The notes beneath the pieces were generated by a model. That model was not told the DNA's origin. It worked only from the letters and a program-made list of their open reading frames with translations, and ran no database searches. This document shows positions 42,917 to 51,568 of a DNA stretch of 64,000 nucleotides, one piece after another. Both the position numbers and the translations under genes were made by a program. Source of the stretch: DATARH01 sp035648415 (lineage in GTDB: Bacteria; Pseudomonadota; Alphaproteobacteria; ATCC43930; CGMCC-115725); NCBI GenBank assembly GCA_035648415.1, contig DASRLO010000113.1:36249-100248 (forward strand), given 5' to 3'. The first letter of the stretch is position 1. Each line of letters opens with the position of its first letter.

Positions 42917-43369
42917 TCAGATATCGAAATTGCCGCCTTCCGCCATCTGGCCCGCGATTCCGGCGCGGTAGGCCCGCGTGCACAAATCCTCGAGCGTCAG
43001 CGAGTCGAGCCGGCGCATCGTCTCTTCCTGGAGCTCGAGCCATAGCGGCCGCAAAACCTGGAGACCGAGCGCGCTGGCCGGCGCTTCGACCGGGTCCTCG
43101 ACGGTTTCGAGCCCGCGTACCGTGCGCACGATATCGCCGATGCTGACCCGCCGCCGCTCGCGCGCCAGGCGATAGCCGCCGCTCGGGCCGCGGATGCCGA
43201 TCAGCACGCCGTGGCGCACCAATTCCTGCAACACCGGCTCCAGATAGCGGCGGGGAATTCCCTGGCGCGACGTGATCTCGGACGAACGCACCGGCGCGAC
43301 GCCGCCGTTATAGGCGATGTCGAGCACCGCCTCGATCGCGAAAAGGAGCTTTTTATTGAGCCGGATCAT
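42917..43369 (-). CDS. Rrf2-family regulator without cluster cysteines
   Basis: A 150-residue Rrf2-type repressor with the winged-helix start LNKKLLFAIEAVLDIAYNGG and SSEITSRQGIPRRYLEPVLQ, then RGPSGGYRLARERRRVSIGD. The three cysteines that hold Fe-S clusters in IscR, NsrR and RirA are absent; only one Cys is present near residue 130. Cluster-free members include CymR, which controls cysteine synthesis, and with cysK nearby that is a reasonable guess. It converges with the dioxygenase gene and follows dut by 28 bases. Confidence 0.85.
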   Translation of the reverse strand: MIRLNKKLLFAIEAVLDIAYNGGVAPVRSSEITSRQGIPRRYLEPVLQELVRHGVLIGIRGPSGGYRLARERRRVSIGDIVRTVRGLETVEDPVEAPASALGLQVLRPLWLELQEETMRRLDSLTLEDLCTRAYRAGIAGQMAEGGNFDI

Positions 43370-43397
43370 GTCGCTGGATTGGCGTCCTCCCTCGCGG

Positions 43398-43913
43398 TCA
43401 GTTTCGCTGCGACGTGCGGTCGCGGCAAGCGGAAGCGACGCCGGTTGAGCCGAACCCGCCCGATTGCCGCTCTCCGCTCTCGGAAAACGCCTCGACGAGG
43501 AAAAATTCCGGCCGCGCGATGCGGGTGAACACCAGCTGGGCGATGCGGTCGCCGGGATTTATCTGGATTGGACGGACCGGATGGCCGCTGCCGGGCGGGT
43601 TGCGGTTCCACAGCGAGACCATCAGCGGGCCTTCGTAATCGGCGTCGATCAGTCCAACCGCGTTGCCGAGCACCAGCCCCTGCCGATGCCCCAGCCCCGA
43701 GCGGGGCAGCACCATCCCGCACCATTCCGGATCGCCGATGCGAAAGGCGATGCCGGACGAGATCAGCAGCGCCGGGGCCTGCGGCGCGACCGTCGCCGGC
43801 TCTGCGATGCAGGCGTGGAGGTCGAGGCCCGCCGCGAGGCTCGAGCCGTAACGCGGGAAGCCCCAGCCGGCCAGCCGCGGATCGAGGATTTTAAGCTCCA
43901 CCTTTAGCGGCAT
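43398..43913 (-). CDS. dut: Deoxyuridine 5'-triphosphate nucleotidohydrolase
   Basis: dUTPase hydrolyses dUTP to dUMP, keeping uracil out of DNA. The 171-residue subunit shows the trimeric dUTPase motifs AGLDLHAC, PRSGLGHRQGLVLGN, VGLIDADYEGPL, RIAQLVF and the C-terminal GGFGSTG. ATG 43913 gives the standard N-terminus; the frame to 44060 covers repeat DNA. It ends the ubiE-ubiB-coaBC-dut series. Confidence 0.95.
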   Translation of the reverse strand: MPLKVELKILDPRLAGWGFPRYGSSLAAGLDLHACIAEPATVAPQAPALLISSGIAFRIGDPEWCGMVLPRSGLGHRQGLVLGNAVGLIDADYEGPLMVSLWNRNPPGSGHPVRPIQINPGDRIAQLVFTRIARPEFFLVEAFSESGERQSGGFGSTGVASACRDRTSQRN

Positions 43914-43962
43914 GCGGCCGCCATGCCGCCAGCGCCAAACCCCCATAAGCTCGCTCCGCGTG

Positions 43963-44001
43963 CCTCCCTCCCCCGCTTGCGGAGGAGGGTCGGGGTGGAG
44001 G
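43963..44001. repeat. C/G-rich inverted repeat between coaBC and dut
   Basis: A stretch starting CCTCCCTCCCCCGCTTGCGG and ending GGGTGGAGG can fold back on itself. The pattern is one I know as a dispersed intergenic repeat in several alphaproteobacterial genomes. It fills most of the 103-base coaBC-dut gap. Confidence 0.5.
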
Positions 44002-44016
44002 CCGGCCGAAAGCGGA

Positions 44017-45225
44017 TCACCGGCGAAGCGGAGCGAGGGCGCCGGCGATGCGCTCGGCAAGCCGCCGGGCGACTTCGTGCTTGGTCATCGCCGGCCAGTC
44101 CTCGACGCCGTCCGCGTCGACCAGGTGGATCGTGTTGCTGTCGCCGCCGAACGTCCCGGTGGCGGGCGATACGTCATTGGCGAGAATCCAATCGCAGCCC
44201 TTTTTCGCGCGCTTCGCCGTGGCGTTGGCGACGACATTCTCGGTCTCGGCGGCAAAGCCGACGACCAGCGCCGGCCGATCGTTGCGACGCGAGGCTAATA
44301 TGGCGAGAATATCCGGATTCTCGGTGAGACGCAGCAGCGGCGGGCCCTTGCCGTTCTTCTTCAGCTTCTGCGCCGCCACCGTCTCGACCCGCCAGTCCGA
44401 AACCGCCGCGGCCATCACCGCGACATCGACCGGAAGACTGGCCTCGGCCGCCGCCAGCATTTCGGCCGCGCTCTCGACCGGCACGAACCGGACCCCGGCG
44501 GGCGTCGGCTCCCCGCTCGGGCCCGAGACGAGGATGGTCTCGGCGCCGAGAGCGGCGAGTGCGGCGGCGATGGCGTGGCCCTGCTTGCCCGACGAATGGT
44601 TCGACAGGTAGCGCACCGGGTCGATCGCCTCGCGCGTCGGGCCGCTGGTCACCAAGGCGCGCCGCCCGGCGAGGCGCTGGCCGTCACCGAGGCATTGCTC
44701 GATCGCGGCGAGGATTTCCATCGGCTCGGCCATGCGGCCCGAGCCCACCTCGCCGCAGGCGAGATCGCCGGCATTGGGCCCGACCCGGCGGACGCCGCGC
44801 GCCGCGAGCGTCGCGAGATTGGCCTGGGTCGCCGGATGCGCCCACATCAGCGCATTCATCGCCGGCGCGATCAGGATCGGCTTATCCGCGGCGAGCAGCG
44901 TCGCGGCGGCGAGGTCGTTGGCCATCCCCGCCGCCATCCGCGCCAGCAAATCGGCGGTCGCCGGCGCGACGACGACGAGATCGGCCTCGCGCGACAGGCG
45001 GATATGTCCCATCTCGCTCTCGTCGGTGAGCGAGAAGAGGTCGCTGTAGACCTTGTCCTCGCTAAGCGAAGCGACCGACAGCGGCGTCACGAACTCGGCC
45101 GCCGCCTTGGTCATGACGCAGCGCACCGCGGCGCCGCGGTCGCGCAGCCGGCGGATCAGCTCGAGGCTCTTATAGGCGGCGATGCCGCCCGAGATGACGA
45201 GGAGTATGCGCCGGCCTTCAAGCAA
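44017..45225 (-). CDS. coaBC: Bifunctional phosphopantothenoylcysteine synthetase/decarboxylase
   Basis: CoaBC carries out two steps of coenzyme A synthesis, joining cysteine to 4'-phosphopantothenate and decarboxylating the product. The 402-residue fusion has the flavin-dependent CoaC part (SGGIAAYKSLELIRRL, catalytic His in EMGHIRL, PAMN, and Cys in ACGEVGSGRM) and the CoaB part (VTSGPTREAIDPVRYLSNHSSGKQG, then AAVSDW and KLKK). It starts at TTG 45225, shortly after ubiB. Confidence 0.95.
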   Translation of the reverse strand: MLEGRRILLVISGGIAAYKSLELIRRLRDRGAAVRCVMTKAAAEFVTPLSVASLSEDKVYSDLFSLTDESEMGHIRLSREADLVVVAPATADLLARMAAGMANDLAAATLLAADKPILIAPAMNALMWAHPATQANLATLAARGVRRVGPNAGDLACGEVGSGRMAEPMEILAAIEQCLGDGQRLAGRRALVTSGPTREAIDPVRYLSNHSSGKQGHAIAAALAALGAETILVSGPSGEPTPAGVRFVPVESAAEMLAAAEASLPVDVAVMAAAVSDWRVETVAAQKLKKNGKGPPLLRLTENPDILAILASRRNDRPALVVGFAAETENVVANATAKRAKKGCDWILANDVSPATGTFGGDSNTIHLVDADGVEDWPAMTKHEVARRLAERIAGALAPLRR

Positions 45226-45256
45226 TGCCGCCTCCGTTCCGCATCGGGCAAGTATG

Positions 45257-46816
45257 CTACCGGCCGAGGAAAAGCGCGACCGCGATTGCGATCAGCCCCG
45301 CCCCGATCAGCCACAGCGGAATGATCGCCCAGAAGACCTCGCGCCAGCGCCGCTCGGCGTTGAAGGCGATGCTTTCGGCGTGTAGCACGACGCCCTCCTC
45401 CGCCCATTTTCCGACCAGCTTGCCCGCGTCCACCACCAGTTTCGGCAACCGGTCGATGGTCTCCACCAGGCTTGCGAACCGCTGGCGCAGCCGCGCTTCG
45501 GGGCCGCGGTTTTCCGCCATCCATTGTTCGATCAGCGGCCGCGCCAGCGCCCAGATGTTGACATCGGGATCGAGCTGCCGGCCGAGGCCCTCGACCAGCA
45601 CCATGGTCTTCTGCAGCAGCAGCAGTTGCGGCTGGGTTTCCATCTCGAACTGCTCGGTGACGCGAAAAAGCTGCGCCAGCAGCCGGGCGATCGAGATTTC
45701 CGCGAGCGGCCGGCCGAGGATGGGCTCGCCGATCGAACGGGCCGCCTGGGCGAACTCGTCGACCGAGCGGCCGGGCGGCACGTAGCCCGCCTGGAAATGC
45801 ACCTCGGCGACGCGGCGATAATCGCCGGTCAGAAAGCCGACCAGCATGTCGGCAAGGAAAAACCGCGTGTCGCGGTCGAGCCGGCCCATGATGCCGAAAT
45901 CGACCACCGCGATCGCGCCCTCCGCGTCGACGAACATGTTTCCGGGGTGCAAATCGGCGTGGAAAAAACCGTCGCGGAACACCTGGTTGAAAAACGCCTC
46001 GGCAGCCTTGCGCAGCAGCGCGTCGATGTCGTGTCCGGCGGCGACCAGTGCGGCGCGGTCATCGGCTCTTATGCCGGCGACCCGATCGATCGTCAGTACC
46101 TTGCGCCCGGTTCGGCGCCAATCGACGCGCGGTACGCGAAACCCCAGATCGCCCGCAAAATTTTCGGCTAGCTCGGAGGCCGCGGCCGCCTCGAACCGCA
46201 GATCGATCTCGATCTCCACCGATTTCACCAGCGTGCGGGCGATCTCGACCGGCTTCAGCCGGCGCAGCGCCGGGCGCCGGCGCTCGATGGTCTGGCCGAG
46301 CCACAGCAACAGCTCGAGGTCGCGCGCGAAGGCGCTCACGATCCCCGGCCGCAGCACCTTGACCGCGACCTTCCTGCCCTCGGCGGTCGTGGCGAAATGC
46401 ACCTGCGCGATCGACGCGGCGGCAACCGGCGTGCTGTCGAACGACGAGAACAGGCTGTCGAGCGGACAGCCGAATTCGGTCTCGATCGTCACCCGCGCCG
46501 CGCTCCCCGGAAACGGCGGCAGCCGGTCCTGCAGCTGCGCGAGATCGGCGGCGACGTCGTCGCCGAGCAGGTCGGCGCGGGTCGCCAGCATCTGGCCGAG
46601 CTTGATGAAGGCCGGGCCGATCTCTTGAAATGCCGCGGCGAGGCGTTGGCCGGGGCGCGCCGCGCCGCCGCGCCGGCGGACGATGCGGGCAAGCCGCAGC
46701 AGCGGCAGCGGCCCCGCCAGCGGCTCGAACAGGAAGAGCGCGTCGTGGCGCGCCAGCGTCACCCCGATGCCGAGGAGGCGTGCGGCATGACGTAGGCTGC
46801 GGATGAAGTTCAACAC
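45257..46816 (-). CDS. ubiB: Ubiquinone biosynthesis kinase-like protein UbiB
   Basis: UbiB is an atypical ABC1/ADCK kinase-like ATPase needed for ubiquinone synthesis at the membrane. The 519-residue protein has the family motif FIKLGQMLATR, the Ala-rich loop AAASIAQVH, the lysine in VAVKVLRPG, the catalytic HADLHPGN and VVDFGIMG, and two C-terminal membrane helices (FWAIIPLWLIGAGLIAIAVAL). The start is GTG 46816, seven bases after ubiE. Confidence 0.95.
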   Translation of the reverse strand: MLNFIRSLRHAARLLGIGVTLARHDALFLFEPLAGPLPLLRLARIVRRRGGAARPGQRLAAAFQEIGPAFIKLGQMLATRADLLGDDVAADLAQLQDRLPPFPGSAARVTIETEFGCPLDSLFSSFDSTPVAAASIAQVHFATTAEGRKVAVKVLRPGIVSAFARDLELLLWLGQTIERRRPALRRLKPVEIARTLVKSVEIEIDLRFEAAAASELAENFAGDLGFRVPRVDWRRTGRKVLTIDRVAGIRADDRAALVAAGHDIDALLRKAAEAFFNQVFRDGFFHADLHPGNMFVDAEGAIAVVDFGIMGRLDRDTRFFLADMLVGFLTGDYRRVAEVHFQAGYVPPGRSVDEFAQAARSIGEPILGRPLAEISIARLLAQLFRVTEQFEMETQPQLLLLQKTMVLVEGLGRQLDPDVNIWALARPLIEQWMAENRGPEARLRQRFASLVETIDRLPKLVVDAGKLVGKWAEEGVVLHAESIAFNAERRWREVFWAIIPLWLIGAGLIAIAVALFLGR

Positions 46817-46823
46817 GCAGCGG

Positions 46824-47600
46824 CTAGATGCGCCAGGCGGAATGCAGCGCGGCGACGCCGCCGGTCAGATTGCGGAACCGCACCCGCTCCAACCCGGCTT
46901 CCTCGATCAGCCCGCACAATTCGGTTTGCGGAGGAAAGCGGCGGATACTTTCGACGAGATAGGTGTAGGCGTCGCGGTCGCCGGTGACGATCTGTCCGAT
47001 CAACGGCAGGATACGAAAGCTGTAGAGGTCGTAGGCCGGAGCGAGCCAAGGCGCGGCGGCGGGGGCGAATTCCAGGCAGAGGAAACGGCCGCCCGGCCGC
47101 AGCACGCGCCGCGCCTCGGCAAGCGCCCGCTCGATACGGGTCACGTTCCGCAGGCCGAAGCCGATCGTATAAAGATCGACGCTGCGGTCGGCGACCGGCA
47201 GCGCCTCGGCGTCGCCGCAGATCCATTCGAGGCCGGAGACGATGCCGTCATCGATCGCCCGCGCCCGGCCGAGGTCGAGCATCTGCTCGTTGACGTCGCA
47301 GACCAGGACACCGCCGCCTTTACCGGGATCGAGCCGTTTCAGCGCGCGGCGAGCGATATCTCCCGTGCCGCCGGCGGCATCGAGGAGCGTCTGGCCGGCG
47401 CGCGGGGCCAGCCATGCGATGAGCTCATCCTTCCACCGGCGGTGGACGAAGCCGCTCATCAGATCGTTCATCAGATCGTAGCGGCTCGCGACGCTGTCGA
47501 AGACCGCGCGCACCAGCGGCGCCTTTTCCTCTTCGAGCACGCGGCGGAAGCCGAAATCGGTTTCGGCGGCGGGTTCTCGGCTTGTCTCTTTTTCACTCAT
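46824..47600 (-). CDS. ubiE: Ubiquinone/menaquinone C-methyltransferase UbiE
   Basis: UbiE is the SAM-dependent C-methyltransferase of ubiquinone (and menaquinone) synthesis. The 258-residue protein has DSVASRYDLMNDLMSGFVHRRWK, the SAM loop LLDAAGGTGDIA, and the late motifs DLYTIGFGLRNVT and RVLRPGGRFLCLEF. ATG 47600 is used; a longer frame to 48020 overlaps mutM on the other strand. It starts the minus-strand quinone/CoA operon and is divergent from mutM. Confidence 0.95.
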   Translation of the reverse strand: MSEKETSREPAAETDFGFRRVLEEEKAPLVRAVFDSVASRYDLMNDLMSGFVHRRWKDELIAWLAPRAGQTLLDAAGGTGDIARRALKRLDPGKGGGVLVCDVNEQMLDLGRARAIDDGIVSGLEWICGDAEALPVADRSVDLYTIGFGLRNVTRIERALAEARRVLRPGGRFLCLEFAPAAAPWLAPAYDLYSFRILPLIGQIVTGDRDAYTYLVESIRRFPPQTELCGLIEEAGLERVRFRNLTGGVAALHSAWRI

Positions 47601-47673
47601 CGGGCAGGAAGATAACGCTATTTTCGCGGCAGCGGCACCAACCGGCGCCGCCGATGCGGAAACACGGCGAAAG

Positions 47674-48501
47674 ATGCCCGAGCTTCCCGAAGTCGAAACC
47701 GTGCGGCGCGGGCTGGCGCTGAAGATGACCGGCCGCAGGATCGTCAGTGCCGAGCTGCGGCGCCAGGATCTGCGGCGGCCGTTTCCGCCGATGCTGACGC
47801 ATACCCTGACCGGTGCGAAAATCGGCGCGCTGGCCCGGCGCGGCAAGTACATCTTGATCGAGCTCGACGACAGCGGGACGCTGCTGGTGCATCTCGGCAT
47901 GTCGGGGCGGATCACCGCCGGACCCGCCGGCGCGCCGCTCGCACCGCACGACCACGTGATCCTGACGCTCGACGACGGCACCGTCGTGCGCTTCAACGAC
48001 GCGCGCCGCTTCGGCCTCATTGATTACCTGCGGCGCGGCGAGGAAGCCGCGCATCCGCTGCTCGCCGGCATGGGGCCGGAGCCGCTGGAGCCCGGCTTCG
48101 ACGGGCGCTACCTCGCGGCGAAGCTCGCCGGCAAGGTCACCCCGATCAAGTCGGCGCTGCTCGATCAGAAGATCGTCGCCGGGCTCGGCAACATCTATGT
48201 CTGCGAGGCGCTGTACCGCGCCGGCGTGTCGCCGCGCCGGCTCGCCGCGACAATCACCCGGGCGCGCGCCGGCAAACTCGTCGCCGCGATCCGCGCGGTG
48301 CTGGGCGAGGCGATCGAGGCCGGCGGGTCGTCGCTGCGCGACTATGTTCAGGCCGACGGCGAGCTCGGCTATTTCCAGCATCGCTGGGCGGTTTATGGCA
48401 AGGAAGGCCAACCCTGTCCCGGCTGCACCTGCGCCGAGGGGGTGCGCCGCATCGTCCAGGCCGGACGCTCGACTTTCTTTTGCGCCAAAAAACAGCGCTG
48501 A
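47674..48501 (+). CDS. mutM: Formamidopyrimidine-DNA glycosylase (MutM/Fpg), unusual zinc finger
   Basis: Removes 8-oxoguanine and ring-opened purines from DNA, with the N-terminal proline as nucleophile (PELPEVETVRRGL after Met removal). The 275-residue protein also shows HLGMSGR, DARRFG and the helix-two-turn-helix KIVAGLGNIYVCEAL. The C-terminal zinc finger is odd: instead of C-x2-C-x16-C-x2-C it reads CPGCTC at one side and FFCAKKQR at the other, so the last Cys is missing and an extra Cys appears in the first half. Four cysteines in total remain. The start is ATG 47674. Confidence 0.94.
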   Translation: MPELPEVETVRRGLALKMTGRRIVSAELRRQDLRRPFPPMLTHTLTGAKIGALARRGKYILIELDDSGTLLVHLGMSGRITAGPAGAPLAPHDHVILTLDDGTVVRFNDARRFGLIDYLRRGEEAAHPLLAGMGPEPLEPGFDGRYLAAKLAGKVTPIKSALLDQKIVAGLGNIYVCEALYRAGVSPRRLAATITRARAGKLVAAIRAVLGEAIEAGGSSLRDYVQADGELGYFQHRWAVYGKEGQPCPGCTCAEGVRRIVQAGRSTFFCAKKQR

Positions 48502-48515
48502 CAGGAGGTTCTTTA

Positions 48516-49301
48516 ATGACCGACACCCAGGAAAAGACAGTCCTCGTCGAGCGCCGAGGGGCGGTCGGAATTGTCCGCCTCAACCGCCCTTCGGCGCTCA
48601 ACGCGCTCAATGCCAAGTTGATCGAGGAACTCGGCGCCGCCCTCGACGATCTCGAATTCGATCCCGCGATCGGCGCGATCGTCCTCACCGGCAACGAACG
48701 AGCTTTCGCGGCCGGAGCCGATATCAAGGAGATGCAGGCAAAAACCTACATCGAAGCCTATACCCAGGACTTCATTACGCGCGGCTGGGAGCGCGTCGGA
48801 CAATGCCGCAAACCGGTCGTCGCCGCGGTCGGCGGCTTCGCGCTCGGCGGCGGCTGCGAGGTGGCGATGATGTGCGACATCGTCATCGCCAGCGAGACCG
48901 CGAAGTTCGGCCAGCCCGAGATCCAGCTCGGCACGATGCCCGGCGCCGGCGGCACGCAGCGCCTGCCGCGCTTTATCGGCAAGGCCAAGGCGATGGATCT
49001 GTGCCTGACCGGGCGGATGATGGACGCCGAGGAAGCGGAGCGCGCCGGGCTCGTCAGCCGCATCGTGCCGCCCGAGAAGTTGGCGGAGGAAGCCGTCTCC
49101 GTCGCGGCGCGGATCGCGGGCATGTCGCAGCCGATCGCGATGATGGTCAAGGAATCGGTCAACCGCGCCTTCGAGACGACCCTGGCCGAGGGCGTGCGCT
49201 TCGAGCGCCGCCTGTTCCATTCGACCTTCGCCACCGAGGACCAGAAGGAAGGCATGGCCGCCTTTGTCGAGAAGCGCAGGCCGGTGTTCAAGAACCGCTG
49301 A
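48516..49301 (+). CDS. Enoyl-CoA hydratase
   Basis: A 261-residue crotonase-fold enzyme, hydrating 2-enoyl-CoA in fatty acid oxidation. The oxyanion-hole block is ERAFAAGADIKEM, and the catalytic glutamates lie in GGGCEVAMMCD and GTMPGAGGTQRLPR, both as in classical short-chain enoyl-CoA hydratases. AGGAGG precedes ATG 48516. The mutM-echA-rpsT-dnaA order is conserved in alphaproteobacteria. Confidence 0.94.
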   Translation: MTDTQEKTVLVERRGAVGIVRLNRPSALNALNAKLIEELGAALDDLEFDPAIGAIVLTGNERAFAAGADIKEMQAKTYIEAYTQDFITRGWERVGQCRKPVVAAVGGFALGGGCEVAMMCDIVIASETAKFGQPEIQLGTMPGAGGTQRLPRFIGKAKAMDLCLTGRMMDAEEAERAGLVSRIVPPEKLAEEAVSVAARIAGMSQPIAMMVKESVNRAFETTLAEGVRFERRLFHSTFATEDQKEGMAAFVEKRRPVFKNR

Positions 49302-49381
49302 GCGGCCATGCCGCCTCCCCAGGTTGACGCCCGCCCGCCCCGCCGATATAAGCGCGCTCTCTCAAGCTCGGGCGAGCCAGC

Positions 49382-49642
49382 ATGCCTCATCACAAATCGG
49401 CGGAAAAACGCCTTCGGCAAAGCGTAAAGCGCACCGCGGTCAATGCGTCGCGGATGAGCCGGGTCCGCACCTTCGTCAAGAAGGTCGAGACCGCGATCGA
49501 GACCGGCGACAAAGAGGCCGCCGCGTCGGCGCTTCAGCTCGCTCAGCCGGAATTGCACCGCGCGACGACGAAGGGGGTCATGCACCGTAACACGGTGGCC
49601 CGAAAGCTTTCACGATTGGCAGCCCAAATCAACGGGTTATAG
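49382..49642 (+). CDS. rpsT: 30S ribosomal protein S20
   Basis: S20 binds the 5' domain and 3' minor region of 16S rRNA. The 86-residue, lysine/arginine-rich, all-helical protein has the usual MPHHKSAEKRLRQSVKR start and the C-terminal HRNTVARKLSRLAAQI. It stands upstream of dnaA, as in related genomes. Confidence 0.95.
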   Translation: MPHHKSAEKRLRQSVKRTAVNASRMSRVRTFVKKVETAIETGDKEAAASALQLAQPELHRATTKGVMHRNTVARKLSRLAAQINGL

Positions 49643-49981
49643 GGCAAAACCTATACGCTTGAGCACGACGCCCGGGCTGTTCACGACCTCTCGCGAGGGT
49701 TCACGCGAAAAAATTTTATCGCGAATCGCGTTTAGAGCCTGTTGCTATCGGTCCGTCATCTCAGTAAAGTTCGCCTTACCGGAGCAAAACGACCCACGCT
49801 CCGTTTAAAACCCAGTTTCAGTACAAATTGTCGAGATTAAATGGAACGCGCGAAGGCAACGCGCGCCAGCAGGAGGAACTTTGCCGACCGCACACCAATA
49901 AGACCGTAATATTGCCTCTTGTAGGCTGGTAACTGCAGCACCTTTGATGACAATACTTTGTATTTTCTAAAGGGGGCGACA
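49643..49981. other. rpsT-dnaA intergenic region
   Basis: A 339-base gap that is clearly richer in A+T than its surroundings, with stretches such as CGAAAAAATTTTATCGCG near 49707-49724 and a possible GCGCG/CGCGC stem near 49845. It must hold the dnaA promoter and could hold an origin, but I could not find convincing DnaA boxes (TTATCCACA-like) by eye. AAAGGGGGC just before 49982 is the dnaA ribosome binding site. Confidence 0.5.
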
Positions 49982-51421
49982 TTGGCGGGGGAAATGACCG
50001 AAACCGGCTCGATGGGCATCCTGCAAAACTCTCCGGGGGATTGGAGCCGAGTTCTGGGGCGTCTGCGGCGGGAGGTTGGCGAAACCGCGTTTCGTTCGTA
50101 CTTCCGGCTGATGACGGTGGAACGGATCGCCGGTGGTGAGGGGGTCATCGCCGTGCCCACCCGGTTTCTTCGCAATTGGGTCGCAACCCATTATGCTGAC
50201 AGACTTTTGGCTGCATGGCGTTCGGAGAACCGGGCCGTGAGCCGCATTTCCTTCATCGTCGACCCGCGTCACGAGCGCGCCGAGCGGCCGCAGCCCCCCG
50301 CCATACAACAGCCGCAACAGATGGCGCCCGTGCCGGCGCCGGCCGAGACCACCTCCGCAGGCGATATCGCGGACGACAAAGGACAGCTTTCGGCGCCGCT
50401 CGACCCGCGCCTGACCTTTGAAAATTTCATCGTCGGCAAGCCCAACGAACTGGCCCACGCCGCGGCGCGGCGCGTCGCCGAGGCTTGCAGCGGGCGCGCC
50501 CACTCCGTGCCGTTCAACCCGCTCTTTCTTTATGGCGGGGTCGGGCTCGGCAAGACGCACCTGATGCATGCGATCGCCTGGCAGGTGCGCACCCAGGCAC
50601 CGGCGCGCAAGGTCATCTACCTGTCGGCCGAAAAATTCATGTACCAGTTTGTCCGGGCGGTGCGTTTCCGCTCGACGATGGATTTCAAGGATGAGTTCCG
50701 CTCGGTCGATCTGTTGATGATCGACGACGTGCAATTCATCAGTGGCAAGGAGTCGACCCAGGAGGAGTTCTTCCACACCTTCAACGCGCTGGTCGACCAG
50801 AACCGGCAGATCGTCATTTCGGCCGACAAGTCGCCCTCCGACCTCGATATCGAGGAGCGGATGCGCTCGCGGCTCGGCTGGGGCCTTGTCGCCGACATCC
50901 ACCCGACGACCTACGAGCTGCGCCTCGGCATCCTGCAAGCGAAGGCCGAGCACCTCGGCCTGCAATTGCCGCAAAAGATCATGGAATTCCTCGCCCACAA
51001 GATCACCTCCAACGTGCGCGAACTCGAAGGCGCGCTCAACCGCATCGGCGCCCACACGCAGCTCGTAGGGCGCGACCTGACGCTCGAAACCGTCCAGGAG
51101 CTGCTGCAGGACCTGTTGCGCGCCAACGAGCGGCGGGTGACGATCGACGAGATCCAGCGCCGCGTCGCCGAGCACTTCAACGTCAAGATGGCCGAGATGA
51201 CGTCGAGCCGACGCGCTCGCATCGTCGCCCGGCCGCGTCAGGTGGCGATGTACCTGGCGAAACAGCTCACCCAGCGCTCGCTGCCCGAGATCGGCCGCAA
51301 ATTCGGCGGCCGCGACCACACCACGGTCATGCATGCGGTCAAGAAGATCGAAGAATTGACGCGCAGCGACCGCGCGTTCGCCGAGGATGTCGAACTGCTC
51401 CACCGCATGCTCGGCAACTGA
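49982..51421 (+). CDS. dnaA: Chromosomal replication initiator protein DnaA
   Basis: DnaA binds and opens the origin. The 479-residue protein has the N-terminal DnaB-interaction domain (WSRVLGRLRREVGETAFRSYF), a glutamine/proline-rich linker, and the AAA+ domain with Walker A GGVGLGKTHLMHA and Walker B LLMIDDVQFISGKE. The C-terminal DNA-binding domain ends in the signature GGRDHTTVMHAVKKIEEL. The start TTG 49982 was chosen for AAAGGGGGC upstream; ATG 49994, four codons in, is an alternative. Confidence 0.96.
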   Translation: MAGEMTETGSMGILQNSPGDWSRVLGRLRREVGETAFRSYFRLMTVERIAGGEGVIAVPTRFLRNWVATHYADRLLAAWRSENRAVSRISFIVDPRHERAERPQPPAIQQPQQMAPVPAPAETTSAGDIADDKGQLSAPLDPRLTFENFIVGKPNELAHAAARRVAEACSGRAHSVPFNPLFLYGGVGLGKTHLMHAIAWQVRTQAPARKVIYLSAEKFMYQFVRAVRFRSTMDFKDEFRSVDLLMIDDVQFISGKESTQEEFFHTFNALVDQNRQIVISADKSPSDLDIEERMRSRLGWGLVADIHPTTYELRLGILQAKAEHLGLQLPQKIMEFLAHKITSNVRELEGALNRIGAHTQLVGRDLTLETVQELLQDLLRANERRVTIDEIQRRVAEHFNVKMAEMTSSRRARIVARPRQVAMYLAKQLTQRSLPEIGRKFGGRDHTTVMHAVKKIEELTRSDRAFAEDVELLHRMLGN

Positions 51422-51435
51422 CCGGCCGCTCGGCT

Positions 51436-51482
51436 GCGGCCCCCGCGAAACAGGTGGGGCCGCGGCGCTTCCATGTTATGAT
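51436..51482 (+). promoter_or_regulatory. Hairpin and possible promoter before dnaN
   Basis: GCGGCCCC (51436-51443) and GGGGCCGC (51456-51463) form an eight-pair stem after the dnaA stop. A TATGAT box follows at 51477-51482. This suggests partial separation of dnaN transcription from dnaA; no good -35 was seen. Confidence 0.35.
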
Positions 51483-51568
51483 GTCTAATCGTTCGCCCGA
51501 TCCCGATGCGTCGCGCTCGGACTGGCGGCCGGATCCGTTCACGACTCCTGAAGCAGTCCGCCAAAACC

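Noticed and set aside
43914..44060. N-terminal extension of dUTPase
   Set aside because: It is encoded by a dispersed C/G-rich repeat, and dUTPase begins normally at ATG 43913.
49643..49981. Origin of replication with DnaA boxes
   Set aside because: No convincing box clusters were seen, so no origin is annotated.
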